NCBI RefSeq assembly: GCF_027922165.1
Contig: NZ_BSFD01000001.1
Coordinates: forward strand, 80,883 to 144,882
DNA: 64,000 bases
Direction: 5' to 3'
Origin: Brevundimonas intermedia
GTDB lineage: Bacteria > Pseudomonadota > Alphaproteobacteria > Caulobacterales > Caulobacteraceae
In this document: positions 1 to 8,496 of the stretch, piece by piece
How positions within the stretch are numbered: position 1 is the first letter of the stretch
Layout of the letters: each line of letters begins with the position of its first letter
The notes under the pieces: model-generated
What the model saw: only the letters and a program-made list of their open reading frames with translations
What the model was told of the DNA's origin: nothing
Database searches by the model: none
Made by a program: the position numbers and the translations under genes

Positions 1-1
1 C

Positions 2-163
2 GGTCTGGCGGCGAAGTTGGGAAGGCGCATCCTGGCCGATCTGGGCGGCGCCGGCTTGATCGACCTTCCGTCGTCCAGCCCCGCCCATGCAATATCCTTG
101 TCGGCAAAGGCGACGAGCTGGGCCATACTGAGGAAGTTTCTTCCGGAAAAGCCTGCCGCCTGA
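2..163 (+). CDS. C-terminal end of an unidentified upstream gene (partial)
   Basis: An open frame runs from the window edge to a TGA at 161-163 and encodes about 53 residues ending [11 protein letters not shown]. The stop overlaps the purU start codon (TGATG), a typical translational-coupling arrangement, so this is probably the last part of a gene co-transcribed with purU. The visible tail has no domain I recognise. The frame is open throughout with Caulobacterales-like codon use, which supports a real gene end. Confidence 0.55.
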   Translation, partial: GLAAKLGRRILADLGGAGLIDLPSSSPAHAISLSAKATSWAILRKFLPEKPAA

Positions 164-1005
164 TGATCCTGACCCTTTCCTGCCCCGACCGCCACGGCAT
201 CGTCGCGGCCGTGTCCGCCTTTCTGCTTCAGCGGGACGCCAATATCTCGGACGCCCAGCAGTTCGGCGACGCTTCCAGCGCCACCTTCTTCATGCGTGTG
301 GTGTTCGAGCCGGCGGACGGCGACGCCCTGGCCGCAATCCACCACGCCTTCAGCCCCCTCGCCGAACGGTTCACGATGCACTGGACCCTGCGGGGCCCCG
401 AACCGCGCAAGGTGATGATCCTGACCTCGCGCTTCGATCACTGCCTGGCGGACCTGCTTTACCGTTGGCGGATCGACGAGCTGCCCATGGAGGTGACGGC
501 CGTCGTCTCGAACCACCCGCGAGAAATGATCGGCCATGTCGATCTGGGCGACCTGCCCTTCCACCATCTGCCCGTCAGCGCCGCCGACAAGCCTGCGCAG
601 GAGGCGGAGTTGCTGCGCCTGATCGAGCAGACGGGCACGGAACTGGTCGTGCTGGCGCGCTATATGCAGATCCTGTCGGACGATCTCAGCCGCCGGCTGG
701 AGGGACGTTGCATCAACATCCACCACTCCTTCCTGCCGGGGTTCAAGGGCGCCCGCCCGTATCACCAGGCCCATGCGCGCGGGGTAAAGGTCATCGGGGC
801 CACCGCCCACTATGTCACGCCCGACCTGGACGAAGGCCCGATCATCGAACAGGACGTCGAACGGATCAGCCACCGCGACACGCCGGAAGATTTGATCCGT
901 AAGGGCCGTGATATCGAGCGACGCGTCCTGGCTCGCGCAGTCCGAAGACATATCGAGGACCGCGTTTTGCTGCACGGCACAAAGACCGTCGTGTTCGAAG
1001 ACTGA
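163..1005 (+). CDS. purU: Formyltetrahydrofolate deformylase PurU
   Basis: Hydrolyses 10-formyltetrahydrofolate to tetrahydrofolate and formate in the cytoplasm. The 280-residue product matches the usual family length. Residues 1-75 form an N-terminal ACT domain (it opens with [17 protein letters not shown]). Residues about 82-265 form the formyltransferase-fold domain with the signature [17 protein letters not shown]. Asn185, His187/His188 and Asp223 (in [11 protein letters not shown]) sit where the catalytic triad is expected. The ATG overlaps the stop of the upstream gene. Formate released here is the co-substrate of PurT, which is also in this window (27777-28973). The identification is secure. 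Confidence 0.95.
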   Translation: MILTLSCPDRHGIVAAVSAFLLQRDANISDAQQFGDASSATFFMRVVFEPADGDALAAIHHAFSPLAERFTMHWTLRGPEPRKVMILTSRFDHCLADLLYRWRIDELPMEVTAVVSNHPREMIGHVDLGDLPFHHLPVSAADKPAQEAELLRLIEQTGTELVVLARYMQILSDDLSRRLEGRCINIHHSFLPGFKGARPYHQAHARGVKVIGATAHYVTPDLDEGPIIEQDVERISHRDTPEDLIRKGRDIERRVLARAVRRHIEDRVLLHGTKTVVFED

Positions 1006-1111
1006 ACGGCCAAGCTGCGTCGTCTTGTCACGCCGCATGCATCCTTTAGGTGAACTCGGACGTAACCTTGTCGTGACCGCCACAGCGCGGGCCAACAGGG
1101 AACGAAACACC

Positions 1112-1741
1112 ATGACCAATCTTCGCACGCTCATGCTCGTCGCCGTATCCGGCGGGGCGCTGATGGCGCTCGGCGCCTGCAACAACAATGAAGCGGCGGC
1201 GCCCGCCGAATCCACCGCCATGGCCCCGGCTGAAGGCGCAGCCATGGCCCCCATGACCGCCGACCCGATGGTGGGCGGCGCGGCCATGAGCCCGAACGAG
1301 ACCATTGTCGCCAACGCCTCAAAGGCCTCGAACCTGTCCACCCTTGTCGCCGCCGTTCAGGCCGCTGGCCTGGTTGAGACGCTTCAGGGCCCGGGACCGT
1401 TCACGGTCTTCGCACCGGACAACGCCGCCTTCGACAAAATTCCCGAAGCGACGCGCACCGCCCTGCTGCAACCGGCCATGAAGGCCGACCTGACCAAGAT
1501 CCTGACCTACCACGTCGTCGCCGGCCGCCTGACCGCAGCCGACATCGCCGCCCAGGCCCAGGCCAACGGCGGGACCGCCACTCTGGAAACGGTTCAGGGC
1601 GAGGAACTGAAGGTCGCGGCCGGCCCGAACAACACCTGGGTCATCACCGACGCCAAGGGCGGCACGTCCACCATCACCCAGGCCGACGTGGCCCAGTCGA
1701 ACGGAATGGTCCACGTCGTCGATACGGTCCTGATGCCGTAA
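1112..1741 (+). CDS. Fasciclin-domain lipoprotein
   Basis: A 209-residue secreted protein. The start at 1112 is chosen because it gives a lipoprotein signal with lipobox LGAC (Cys23); the longer upstream frame reads through the 3' end of purU. After the Cys comes a low-complexity Ala/Met/Pro linker of about 45 residues, rich in AMAP-like units. A single FAS1 domain follows (about residues 70-208), with the conserved segments FTVFAPDNAAF, LTYHVVAGRL and NGMVHVVDTVLMP. FAS1 proteins are usually adhesion or matrix proteins, and the lipid anchor suggests attachment to an envelope membrane. Strong hairpins follow the stop. The ligand is unknown. Confidence 0.9.
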   Translation: MTNLRTLMLVAVSGGALMALGACNNNEAAAPAESTAMAPAEGAAMAPMTADPMVGGAAMSPNETIVANASKASNLSTLVAAVQAAGLVETLQGPGPFTVFAPDNAAFDKIPEATRTALLQPAMKADLTKILTYHVVAGRLTAADIAAQAQANGGTATLETVQGEELKVAAGPNNTWVITDAKGGTSTITQADVAQSNGMVHVVDTVLMP

Positions 1742-1859
1742 AAAATAATTTCAGTCCGGTCGCAACCGGCTGAAACCAAATCCGGCGTCTCGTGTTCTTC
1801 AAGGGCGCGAGACGCACAGTACGCCGGGTCAGACATCCCCCAACGTCCCCGGCAAAGAG

Positions 1860-1893
1860 AAAGGGCCGCACCTTCCCCCGGGTGCGGCCCTTT
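1860..1893. terminator. Bidirectional terminator hairpin between convergent genes
   Basis: A perfect 13-bp stem (1860-1872 with 1881-1893, AAAGGGCCGCACC and its complement) closes an 8-nt loop. It lies between the fasciclin gene (+) and the DUF1476 gene (-). The stem ends in CCCTTT on both strands, so it can act in both directions. A second perfect 8-bp stem, GCGTCTCG/CGAGACGC at 1785-1792 and 1808-1815, lies just upstream. Confidence 0.75.
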
Positions 1894-1934
1894 CGACGTC
1901 TGCAATCAGGCCCGAAGGCCGATATCTCTGATCA

Positions 1935-2270
1935 TTATTCGCTGCGGGGCTCGCCGGCGCGAATCTGGTCGCGGGCGATGGAGGCCAGCTCGTCGATCTT
2001 GGAGCGGATCTCGCCCTCGGACACCGACAGGCCCGAGGCCTTGAAGTCGCCGGCGACCTTGCGGAACACATCCTCGTCGCCCGGCTGCTCCATGTCCGCG
2101 CGCACGATGGCGGCGGCGTACTGGTCGCTGCTTTCGGCCGACAGGCCCATTTTTTCGGCCGCCCAGTGGCCCAACATCCTGTTGCGCCGGGCGATGGCCT
2201 TGAACTCCTGCTCCTGATCGAGGGCGAACTTGGCCTCAAAGGCCCTTTCCCGATCGTCGAAGGTCGTCAT
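1935..2270 (-). CDS. DUF1476 protein, F1-ATPase inhibitor zeta-subunit family
   Basis: A 111-residue, highly charged, mostly helical protein starting [20 protein letters not shown], the hallmark of the DUF1476 family. In alphaproteobacteria such as Paracoccus this family is the zeta subunit that inhibits ATP hydrolysis by the F1FO ATP synthase; that role is transferred by family. The start at 2270 is preferred over an in-frame ATG seven codons upstream because it matches the conserved family N-terminus. It is divergent from purC, a pairing common in alphaproteobacteria. No membrane segment or signal peptide is visible. Confidence 0.85.
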   Translation of the reverse strand: MTTFDDRERAFEAKFALDQEQEFKAIARRNRMLGHWAAEKMGLSAESSDQYAAAIVRADMEQPGDEDVFRKVAGDFKASGLSVSEGEIRSKIDELASIARDQIRAGEPRSE

Positions 2271-2548
2271 GTCGCCAGCATAGCTCCGCACGCCCCACTA
2301 ACCTAGGGGCAAGCGCCGTCTATAGCTGGACCGCGCCTGAACGCAACATGACTTCCGTCGCACCCGCTCTGACCGGCTTTCCAGTTCCGCCTTATTTGTA
2401 TCGAGAGCCGCCTTCAGCTAAGGAGACCGCGAACGAGATTGACTGCCCGAACGATTCCGAAACGCGCCGCCAGGACCGGGTCTTCCCCTTTCCACCATGG
2501 CCGCGCGATTTTTGTTTCTGGAGGGCGCCCGTAAGCCGGGACCGGATT

Positions 2549-3307
2549 ATGAACAGCAAGCGCAAGAAGATTTACGAAGGCAAGGCCAAGATCCTGTACG
2601 AAGGACCTGAGCCCGGCACCCTGATCCAGTACTTCAAGGACGACGCCACCGCGTTCAACGCGCAGAAAAAGGCGGTCCTCGAAGGCAAGGGCGTGGTCAA
2701 CAACCAGATCAGCGAATTCATCATGTCGCGCCTGAACGGCATCGGCGTGACCAACCACTTCATCAAGCGCCTGAACCTGCGCGAGCAGCTGATCCGCGAA
2801 GTCGAGATCATTCCGCTGGAAGTCGTCTGCCGCAATATCGTCGCCGGCTCGATGAGCCAGCGCCTGGGCATCGAGGAGGGCACGCCCCTGCCCCGCTCGA
2901 TCATCGAATTCTACTACAAGAAGGACGAGCTCAACGACCCGATGGTCACCGAAGAGCATATCACCGCCTTCAACTGGGCCTCGACCCAGGAACTGGACGA
3001 CATCCTGGCCATGACCGTGCGGGTCAACGACTATCTGTCGGGCATGTTCGGCGCCGTCGGCATCACCCTGGTCGACTTCAAGATCGAGTTCGGTCGCATC
3101 TGGGAAAACGACTTCAGCCGCGTCATCCTGGCCGACGAAATCAGCCCGGACTCCTGCCGCCTGTGGGACGCCACGACCGGTGAGAAGATGGACAAGGACC
3201 GCTTCCGCCGCGATCTGGGCAATGTGATCGAAAGCTACACCGAAGTCGCGCGTCGCCTGGGCATCATGAAGGGCATGCCGACGGTGATTCAGGGAGGGCT
3301 GCACTAG
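2549..3307 (+). CDS. purC: Phosphoribosylaminoimidazole-succinocarboxamide synthase PurC
   Basis: SAICAR synthetase, which condenses CAIR with aspartate using ATP in de novo purine synthesis. The product is 252 residues, usual for the short bacterial form. Visible motifs are [12 protein letters not shown] at the N-terminus, the signature [13 protein letters not shown] in the middle, and LVDFKIEFG followed by [14 protein letters not shown]. The start at 2549 is chosen because the longer frame upstream has no family similarity. The TAG stop overlaps the GTG of purS by one base, so the two are translationally coupled. The 278-bp upstream gap (2271-2548) probably holds divergent promoters, but I see no clear consensus. 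Confidence 0.97.
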   Translation: MNSKRKKIYEGKAKILYEGPEPGTLIQYFKDDATAFNAQKKAVLEGKGVVNNQISEFIMSRLNGIGVTNHFIKRLNLREQLIREVEIIPLEVVCRNIVAGSMSQRLGIEEGTPLPRSIIEFYYKKDELNDPMVTEEHITAFNWASTQELDDILAMTVRVNDYLSGMFGAVGITLVDFKIEFGRIWENDFSRVILADEISPDSCRLWDATTGEKMDKDRFRRDLGNVIESYTEVARRLGIMKGMPTVIQGGLH

Positions 3308-3543
3308 TGGCTAAGGTAAAGGTTCACGTCTTCCTCAAGCCCGGCGTCCTGGACGTTCAGGGCAAGGCCGTCGAAGGCGCCCTGCAGGGTCTGGGATGGG
3401 CCGGCGTGTCGAACGCCCGCGTCGGCAAGCTGATCGAGTTCGATCTCGCCGGCGCCGAAGACCCCCAGGCCGAGGCCAAGAAGATGTGCGAGCAGCTCCT
3501 GGCGAATACGGTGATCGAAGGCTACCGTATCGAGGCGGCGTAA
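3307..3543 (+). CDS. purS: FGAM synthase subunit PurS
   Basis: Small 78-residue subunit that bridges PurL and PurQ in the three-part formylglycinamidine ribonucleotide synthase. It starts at GTG within TAGTG, overlapping the purC stop. Family features include the N-terminal VKVHVFLKPGVLDVQGKAV segment and the C-terminal ANTVIEGYRIEAA. The short PurL at 13813 and separate PurQ at 6955 complete the enzyme. An imperfect second copy of the last ten codons lies about 470 bp downstream (4015-4044; see that entry). Confidence 0.95.
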   Translation: MAKVKVHVFLKPGVLDVQGKAVEGALQGLGWAGVSNARVGKLIEFDLAGAEDPQAEAKKMCEQLLANTVIEGYRIEAA

Positions 3544-3545
3544 TC

Positions 3546-4007
3546 ATGAGAGCCGCTCTGAGCATCGGAGCGGCTCTTCTGCTATTTGGCTGTGGAGAGA
3601 CCGTCGCGCCAGCGCGGGAAATCGGACCGGATCTGGATTGTGCTCCCGGATTCAAAGCTCTGGTCGCCGAGTTGGATGGCAATTCAGAACTGGTCGTGAC
3701 CCGATATACGCGCGGCTCCAACGCATACCGGGACGACCGACATAATCGACTCTATGTCGTGACCCTGCCAGACCACCCTGCGCACCCGGCTCTGTTTGTC
3801 AGGGAAGTCGTACCGACCAGTGAAACGATGATTATCCACTCGAACGGTTGCGGGTTCGGGGACCAAGCAGCGTTTGATCTGGAAATGCGAGCTTATGACG
3901 CTTTCGACCGCCTGCTGAACGCTGAGGAGCCCTGCTATCTGTGCTCGTCTGATCGGCTACAGTCGCCGTCAGTCGACCCTAGGCTTCCACCGCCTCCCCA
4001 AAGTTGA
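3546..4007 (+). CDS. Hypothetical small lipoprotein
   Basis: A 153-residue protein of unknown function. The N-terminus (MRAALSIGAALLLFGCGE) is a lipoprotein signal with lipobox LFGC (Cys16). The rest has no domain I recognise; four later cysteines include a CYLC pair near the C-terminus. The ATG lies three bases after the purS stop. Base composition is visibly less G+C-rich than the flanking pur genes, and a decayed duplicate of the purS 3' end follows the gene. Both suggest it was inserted into the purine operon. Confidence 0.6.
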   Translation: MRAALSIGAALLLFGCGETVAPAREIGPDLDCAPGFKALVAELDGNSELVVTRYTRGSNAYRDDRHNRLYVVTLPDHPAHPALFVREVVPTSETMIIHSNGCGFGDQAAFDLEMRAYDAFDRLLNAEEPCYLCSSDRLQSPSVDPRLPPPPQS

Positions 4008-4011
4008 TGGC

Positions 4012-4044
4012 GATATCCAAGGCTACTGCATAGAGGCGGCCTGA
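4012..4044 (+). pseudogene. Remnant of a second purS 3' end
   Basis: The codons read D-I-Q-G-Y-C-I-E-A-A-stop, against V-I-E-G-Y-R-I-E-A-A-stop at the end of purS: eight of ten residues and most bases match (AAGGCTAC and GAGGCGGC are exact). No start or upstream coding frame exists; the preceding codons belong to the end of the lipoprotein gene in another frame. It looks like a relic of the original or a duplicated purS terminus, left when the lipoprotein cassette at 3546-4007 arrived. Confidence 0.5.
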
Positions 4045-4104
4045 GGCGCGCAGGACTAAGGTCACACCGACGCCGGCGGCGCGTCAATATCGCGCAAGAA
4101 CAAC

Positions 4105-4125
4105 TTGAGGTTGACATATCCTCAA
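4105..4125 (+). promoter_or_regulatory. Inverted repeat around a TTGACA -35-like hexamer
   Basis: TTGAGG (4105-4110) and CCTCAA (4120-4125) form a perfect inverted repeat with a 9-bp centre that begins with TTGACA (4111-4116). It lies 40-60 bp before the peptidoglycan hydrolase at 4165. The layout fits an operator covering a -35 element. No convincing -10 hexamer is seen at 16-18 bp spacing (ATTGTT is the best at 17). The regulator is unknown. Confidence 0.4.
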
Positions 4126-4164
4126 TAAAGATCATTGTTCTCCCAATCTTTGGGGGAACAGCCC

Positions 4165-4860
4165 ATGACGTTCACCGATATCCAACAGGCCCTGAAATCT
4201 CGGGGCTTCGATCCCGGTCCGATCGACGGCGTATGGGGGACGCGGACCGCCGCTGCGGTTCGCGCCTTTCAGGCCAGCAAGGGCCTGACGGTCGATGGCC
4301 TAGTCGGCCCGCGCACGGCTGCCGCCTTGGGGCTCGACGCCACAGTCACCAACCCCCTGGTGGACATGTCGCTGGTCTGGTTCCAGGCCGCCTGGCGTCT
4401 GCTCGGCACGACGGAAGCGCCGGGAACCGCCAACAATACCGCTATCCTGCAATGGGCGTCGGCCCTGGGCATCCGCTACAAGGGCGATGATGTCCCCTGG
4501 TGCGGCCTGTTCGTCGCCCACTGCATCGGCTCGACCCTGAGCGCCGAACCCCTGCCGAACAACCCGCTCTCCGCCCGCAACTGGTTGAAGTTCGGCGTCC
4601 AGACGACCGGGCAGGTCGGGGCCGTCGCCGTCTTCTATCGCGGCGATCCGAAAGGCTGGCTGGGCCATGTGGGCTTCTACATGGGCCAGGACGACAAGGC
4701 CTATCATATCCTGGGCGGCAATCAGTCGAACGCCGTCAGGGTGGCCCGTATCGCCAAGGATCGGCTCCTGGGCTTCCGCTGGCCTTCGACGGTCCCGCCG
4801 GGATCCGGCAAACCCGTCCTTCTGACCCCCAGCGGGCAGTTGTCGACGAACGAGGGCTGA
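4165..4860 (+). CDS. Peptidoglycan-binding, TIGR02594-type cell-wall hydrolase
   Basis: A 231-residue protein. Residues about 3-58 are a PG_binding_1 domain (IQQALKSRGFDPGPIDGVWG, then AAAVRAFQ). Residues about 75-215 are a TIGR02594 (NlpC/CHAP-like) domain: the VPWCGLFVAHC segment carries the likely catalytic Cys, and GHVGFYMG the likely His. This architecture is common in phage-derived endolysin-like enzymes that cut peptide cross-links. There is no signal peptide, so export would need a holin or another route. The start at 4165 follows a GGGGGAA ribosome-binding site; ten codons upstream in frame are not needed. An operator-like inverted repeat precedes it. It may be a domesticated prophage gene. 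Confidence 0.8.
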   Translation: MTFTDIQQALKSRGFDPGPIDGVWGTRTAAAVRAFQASKGLTVDGLVGPRTAAALGLDATVTNPLVDMSLVWFQAAWRLLGTTEAPGTANNTAILQWASALGIRYKGDDVPWCGLFVAHCIGSTLSAEPLPNNPLSARNWLKFGVQTTGQVGAVAVFYRGDPKGWLGHVGFYMGQDDKAYHILGGNQSNAVRVARIAKDRLLGFRWPSTVPPGSGKPVLLTPSGQLSTNEG

Positions 4861-4915
4861 GCTTTCCGTTCGGGATCAGGATGACTAGGTTTGGCCTCCC
4901 TATCGGAGCGCTCCC

Positions 4916-5395
4916 ATGACCTTCACCCTCACTTCAGACGACATCCAGGACGGCGGCGTCCTGCCCGACGCCCAGGTTCACGCCAAAGGCAATGTCTCGC
5001 CCCATCTCGCCTGGTCCGGCGCGCCCGAGGGGACCAAGAGCTACGCCGTCACCTGCTATGACCCCGACGCCCCGACGGGCTCGGGCTTTTGGCACTGGAC
5101 CGTCGCCAACCTGCCCGCCGACGTGACCGAGCTGGCCGCCGGCGCGGGCTCGCCCGGCGGACACCTGCCGCTCAGCGCCGTCCAGGGGCGCACGGACTAC
5201 GGCAAGGCCGGCTTCGGCGGCGCCGCCCCGCCTCCCGGCCACGGCCCGCACCGCTACATCTTCACCGTCTTCGCCGTGGACGTCGACCGGCTGGACGTAA
5301 CCGCCGACGACTCCGGCGCCGTCTTCGGCTTCAACCTGTATTTCCACACCCTGGCCCAGGCATCGATCACAGCGACCTACGAAAACCGGGGCTGA
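4916..5395 (+). CDS. YbhB/YbcL-family PEBP protein
   Basis: A 159-residue protein of the phosphatidylethanolamine-binding (Raf kinase inhibitor-like) family. Visible motifs are the ligand-pocket segment CYDPDAPTGSGFWHW around residues 45-60, GHGPHRYIFTVFAVD around residues 107-121, and a GKAGFGGAAPPPGHGPH stretch typical of the bacterial branch. There is no signal peptide, so it is probably cytoplasmic. Bacterial members have no settled function. It stands alone between the hydrolase and the MFS gene, all on the same strand. Confidence 0.88.
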   Translation: MTFTLTSDDIQDGGVLPDAQVHAKGNVSPHLAWSGAPEGTKSYAVTCYDPDAPTGSGFWHWTVANLPADVTELAAGAGSPGGHLPLSAVQGRTDYGKAGFGGAAPPPGHGPHRYIFTVFAVDVDRLDVTADDSGAVFGFNLYFHTLAQASITATYENRG

Positions 5396-5451
5396 TTTCG
5401 GCGGTCGCCGCCCTTGTGGCGACATGAACGCTGATTATGTTGCGGCGCACA

Positions 5452-6654
5452 ATGACAGACGCTGCACTCTCCCACGCCCCGCTTGCCCGTTCGCGGGCGG
5501 CGGTGGCCCTGGTTCTCATCGCCCTGGCCATGGGCGGTTTCGCCATCGGCGTGACCGAGTTCGCGGCCATGAGCATCCTGCCGGATTTCGCCGCAGGCCT
5601 GGGCGTCGACGCTCCGACCGCGGGCCATGTCATCAGCGCCTACGCCGCCGGCGTGGTGGTGGGGGCGCCGATCCTGGCGGTGCTGGGCGCACGTGCCCCC
5701 CGCTGGCTGCTGCTGATCGGTTTCATGGCCCTGTTCGCCATCGGCAACGGCCTGTCGGCCTTGGCCCCGACCTATGAGTGGATGCTGGTCTTCCGCTTCC
5801 TCAGCGGCGTTCCGCACGGCGCCTATTTCGGCGTCGCGGCCCTGGTCGCCGCGTCCGTCGTGCCGCTGCACCTGCGCACCCGCGCGGTCTCGACGGTCCT
5901 GATGGGACTGACGGTGGCGACCGTGATCGGCGTGCCCTTCGCCAATATGGTCAGCCACGCCTTCGGCTGGCGCTGGACCTTCGCCATCGTCAGCGTCCTG
6001 GCCGTGATCACCATGGGTCTGGTCGCCCTGTTTGCGCCGCGCGACCCCGCCCATGCGGACGCCAGTCCCTTGCGCGAACTGGGGGCCCTGAAGCGGAGCC
6101 AGGTCTGGCTGACCCTGGGCGTCGGCGCCATCGGCTTCGGCGGCATGTTCGCCGTCTACGCCTACCTCGCCTCGACGCTTCAAGCGGTGACCGGCGTGGC
6201 GCCGGAGATCCTGCCCTGGGTCTTCGCCGTCTTCGGCGTCGGCATGTTCCTCGGCAATATCCTCGGCGCCTGGGCCGCCGACCGGATCGGCTTCAAGGCT
6301 GCGGGGGGCCTGTTGCTGTGGAGCGCGGCGGCCCTGGCTCTCTATCCCGTCGCGGCGTCCAATGTCTGGGCCCTGATGGTCGTGGTCTTCCTGATCGGCG
6401 GCGGCGGCGGCCTGGGCTCCATCCTCCAGACCCGGCTGATGGACGTGGCCGGCGACGCCCAGACCCTTGCGGCCGCCCTGAACCACTCCGCCTTCAACAC
6501 CGCCAACGCCATCGGTCCCCTGCTGGGCGGCATGGCCATCGCCGCCGGCTACGGCTGGACCTCGACCGGCTGGGTCGGCGTCGGCCTGTCCCTGGGCGGG
6601 TTTGCGATCTTCCTGATCGCCTGGCTGACGGGGCGGAAGCACGCGACGGCCTGA
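5452..6654 (+). CDS. MFS transporter, DHA1 (AraJ-like) family
   Basis: About 400 residues with 12 predicted membrane helices. The first, about residues 15-35, contains AMGGFAIGVTEFAAMSILP, a motif typical of the DHA1 drug/sugar efflux group with AraJ and related permeases. The motif-A-like loop (GARAPRW) follows helix 2, and FLSGVPHGAYFGVA is a helix-5 type motif. It is an inner-membrane proton-coupled efflux protein; the substrate cannot be told from sequence. An in-frame ATG at 5437 would add five residues; neither start has a strong ribosome-binding site. Confidence 0.88.
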   Translation: MTDAALSHAPLARSRAAVALVLIALAMGGFAIGVTEFAAMSILPDFAAGLGVDAPTAGHVISAYAAGVVVGAPILAVLGARAPRWLLLIGFMALFAIGNGLSALAPTYEWMLVFRFLSGVPHGAYFGVAALVAASVVPLHLRTRAVSTVLMGLTVATVIGVPFANMVSHAFGWRWTFAIVSVLAVITMGLVALFAPRDPAHADASPLRELGALKRSQVWLTLGVGAIGFGGMFAVYAYLASTLQAVTGVAPEILPWVFAVFGVGMFLGNILGAWAADRIGFKAAGGLLLWSAAALALYPVAASNVWALMVVVFLIGGGGGLGSILQTRLMDVAGDAQTLAAALNHSAFNTANAIGPLLGGMAIAAGYGWTSTGWVGVGLSLGGFAIFLIAWLTGRKHATA

Positions 6655-6690
6655 CGTTTGGCGCGAACACAGTTTATGGTAGTATGGCTC

Positions 6691-6921
6691 ATGGCCGACG
6701 TGACCAATGACCTCATCTATGAAGTTCTGAAGTCCATGCAGACACGCCTGGACCGCATCGACGGCAACGTGGCCGATGTGAAGGGCGAGCTTCAGGCCAT
6801 GCGCTCCCACCTCAACGGGCTCAATCAGGACGTGGCGAACCTCTATCAGGTCGTTGATCGTCAGGACGCCCGTCTCGGCCGGATCGAGACCCGCCTCGGA
6901 CTTCTTGAACCCGCGCACTGA
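6691..6921 (+). CDS. Small coiled-coil protein
   Basis: A 76-residue, fully helical protein. It has heptad-like hydrophobic spacing from residue about 10 to 70 and repeated RLDRIDGN / RLGRIETRLGLLE units, so a coiled coil is likely. ATG codons at 6676 and 6691 and a TTG at 6658 are in frame; 6691 (MADVTNDL) is preferred since the upstream residues look non-coding. It sits 33 bp before purQ on the same strand, so it may share its transcript. Function unknown. Confidence 0.6.
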   Translation: MADVTNDLIYEVLKSMQTRLDRIDGNVADVKGELQAMRSHLNGLNQDVANLYQVVDRQDARLGRIETRLGLLEPAH

Positions 6922-6954
6922 CATTTCCCGAAAACGGTGCTAGAGGGCCGCGCC

Positions 6955-7617
6955 ATGAGCGCAGCCGTCATCGTCTTCCCCGGTTCCAACTGTGATCGCG
7001 ACTGCAAGGTCGCCGTCGAACGCTCCACCGGCGAGCCCGTCTCGATGGTCTGGCACGCCGAGACCGAACTGCCCTCGGGCCTGGACCTGATCGTCATTCC
7101 CGGCGGCTTCTCCTACGGCGACTATCTGCGCTGCGGCGCCATGGCGGCCCAGTCGCCGGTGATGCAGGCGGTCAAGAAGGCCGCAGACGACGGCGTGGCC
7201 GTGGTCGGCATCTGCAACGGCTTCCAGATCCTGTGCGAGGCCGGCCTGCTGCCCGGCGCCCTGCTGCGCAACAAGGGCCTGAAATACGTCTGCAAGCCCA
7301 TCGCCCTGACCGTCGCTAACGGCCAGACCCGCTTCACCGCCGGCTATCAGGGCCAGCGCGAGGTGGTCATGACCCAGGGGAACGGCGACGGAAACTTCTT
7401 CGCCGACGCCGAAACCCTGGCCCGGATCGAGGGCGAGGGCCAGGTGGTCTTCCGCTATGTCGAAAACCCCAACGGCTCGGTCAACGACATCGCGGGCATC
7501 CAGAATGCGCGCGGCAATGTCCTGGGCATGATGCCCCACCCCGACCGCGCCTTTGAAGCCGAACTGGGCTCCGCCGACGGCGCGGTCCTGTTCCAGAGCA
7601 TCTACGCAGCGGCTTGA
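6955..7617 (+). CDS. purQ: FGAM synthase glutaminase subunit PurQ
   Basis: A 220-residue class-I glutamine amidotransferase that supplies ammonia to PurL. It starts [17 protein letters not shown], followed by [19 protein letters not shown]. The nucleophile elbow GICNGFQIL has Cys87, and the C-terminal MPHPDRAFE carries the catalytic His and Glu. The start at 6955 was chosen by family alignment over 6937. In many alphaproteobacteria purQ follows purS directly; here five genes intervene. Confidence 0.97.
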   Translation: MSAAVIVFPGSNCDRDCKVAVERSTGEPVSMVWHAETELPSGLDLIVIPGGFSYGDYLRCGAMAAQSPVMQAVKKAADDGVAVVGICNGFQILCEAGLLPGALLRNKGLKYVCKPIALTVANGQTRFTAGYQGQREVVMTQGNGDGNFFADAETLARIEGEGQVVFRYVENPNGSVNDIAGIQNARGNVLGMMPHPDRAFEAELGSADGAVLFQSIYAAA

Positions 7618-7648
7618 CGGCAATCTCGAGTTGGGGCGCATTTGCACA

Positions 7649-8482
7649 ATGCGCAGCCTGCTTCGACTCACCGCCGTTTTCATAGCTCTCGTCGCCGCGA
7701 CGCCTGTACTGGCTCAGGAAGATGCTCCCCAGAGCGAGGACTGGGTTTTGACGTCGGTGCCGGAGCAGAAGGCCGTCATCGCGATGATCGACTTCACGTC
7801 CGGTCTGACCATCGCCGCGCGCTGCGTCGACGGCGTCTACGACGTGCTGATCGCCGGGCTGCCGGATGCGCCCAATCGCGCCCTGTCGCGCGAGTTGGGC
7901 ATTCAGGCGGGCGATCAGAAGGAACCCTTCACCTCCGTCTGGACGGTGGGCACGCGACGCAATGCGGTGTTCAGCCGAATCCCGGCCGTCGTCGCGCGTG
8001 ATCTGGCCAAGGGCGGCAAGCTTCAGGTCATCGTCCCAGCGACCTCCAGGTCGCCGCGGACGCGCTACGTCATGGAGTTGAATCCATCCAGCACCGCTAT
8101 CGAACAGACCTTGACCGCGTGTGGACGTCCGATGGTGGATCCGCGTGAAGTTCGGTCGGATGAGATCGAGGGCAATGGCCAGGACGGACTGCCGAGCGGC
8201 GTGAGCTGGCAAACCGGGCCCCGACCGACCTTCCCCGACTCGGTCAACGGCCGAATCCCCGCAGAGGGCTATGTCGTCCTGTCCTGCGTCGTCGATGCGC
8301 TTGGCGGGCTGAACGAATGCCAGACGGAAAGCGAGCAGCCGGCCGGCTATAACCTGGGCCGTTCAGTCGAGCGTTCATTGCCGCGCGCCCGTGTCAAACT
8401 GACCGAGGAAGCGGCGGCCACGGGGCGCCCGCTCGCCGGTCGCATGATCCGCTTCTCCGTGATCTTCAAAATGGAGCCCTGA
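7649..8482 (+). CDS. Secreted protein with a TonB-C-like C-terminal region
   Basis: A 277-residue protein with a cleavable signal peptide (about residues 1-22, ending PVLA). The last 85 residues (RPTFPDSVNGRIPAEGYVVL, then SCVVDALGGLNECQ and LPRARVKL) have the pattern of a TonB C-terminal domain: Pro, Gly-x-Val, Cys-x-Val-x-x-x-Gly, then basic/Pro. No TonB membrane anchor or Pro-rich linker is present, so this is a periplasmic TonB_C-like protein rather than a classical TonB. The first half has no domain I recognise. It lies 31 bp after purQ. Start chosen for the signal peptide. Confidence 0.65.
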   Translation: MRSLLRLTAVFIALVAATPVLAQEDAPQSEDWVLTSVPEQKAVIAMIDFTSGLTIAARCVDGVYDVLIAGLPDAPNRALSRELGIQAGDQKEPFTSVWTVGTRRNAVFSRIPAVVARDLAKGGKLQVIVPATSRSPRTRYVMELNPSSTAIEQTLTACGRPMVDPREVRSDEIEGNGQDGLPSGVSWQTGPRPTFPDSVNGRIPAEGYVVLSCVVDALGGLNECQTESEQPAGYNLGRSVERSLPRARVKLTEEAAATGRPLAGRMIRFSVIFKMEP

Positions 8483-8496
8483 CGCCTCTCGCGCTA

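Noticed and set aside
5377..6924. 515-codon minus-strand frame over the MFS gene
   Set aside because: Antisense shadow of a clear membrane transporter; Gly/Gln/Asp/His-rich low-complexity product.
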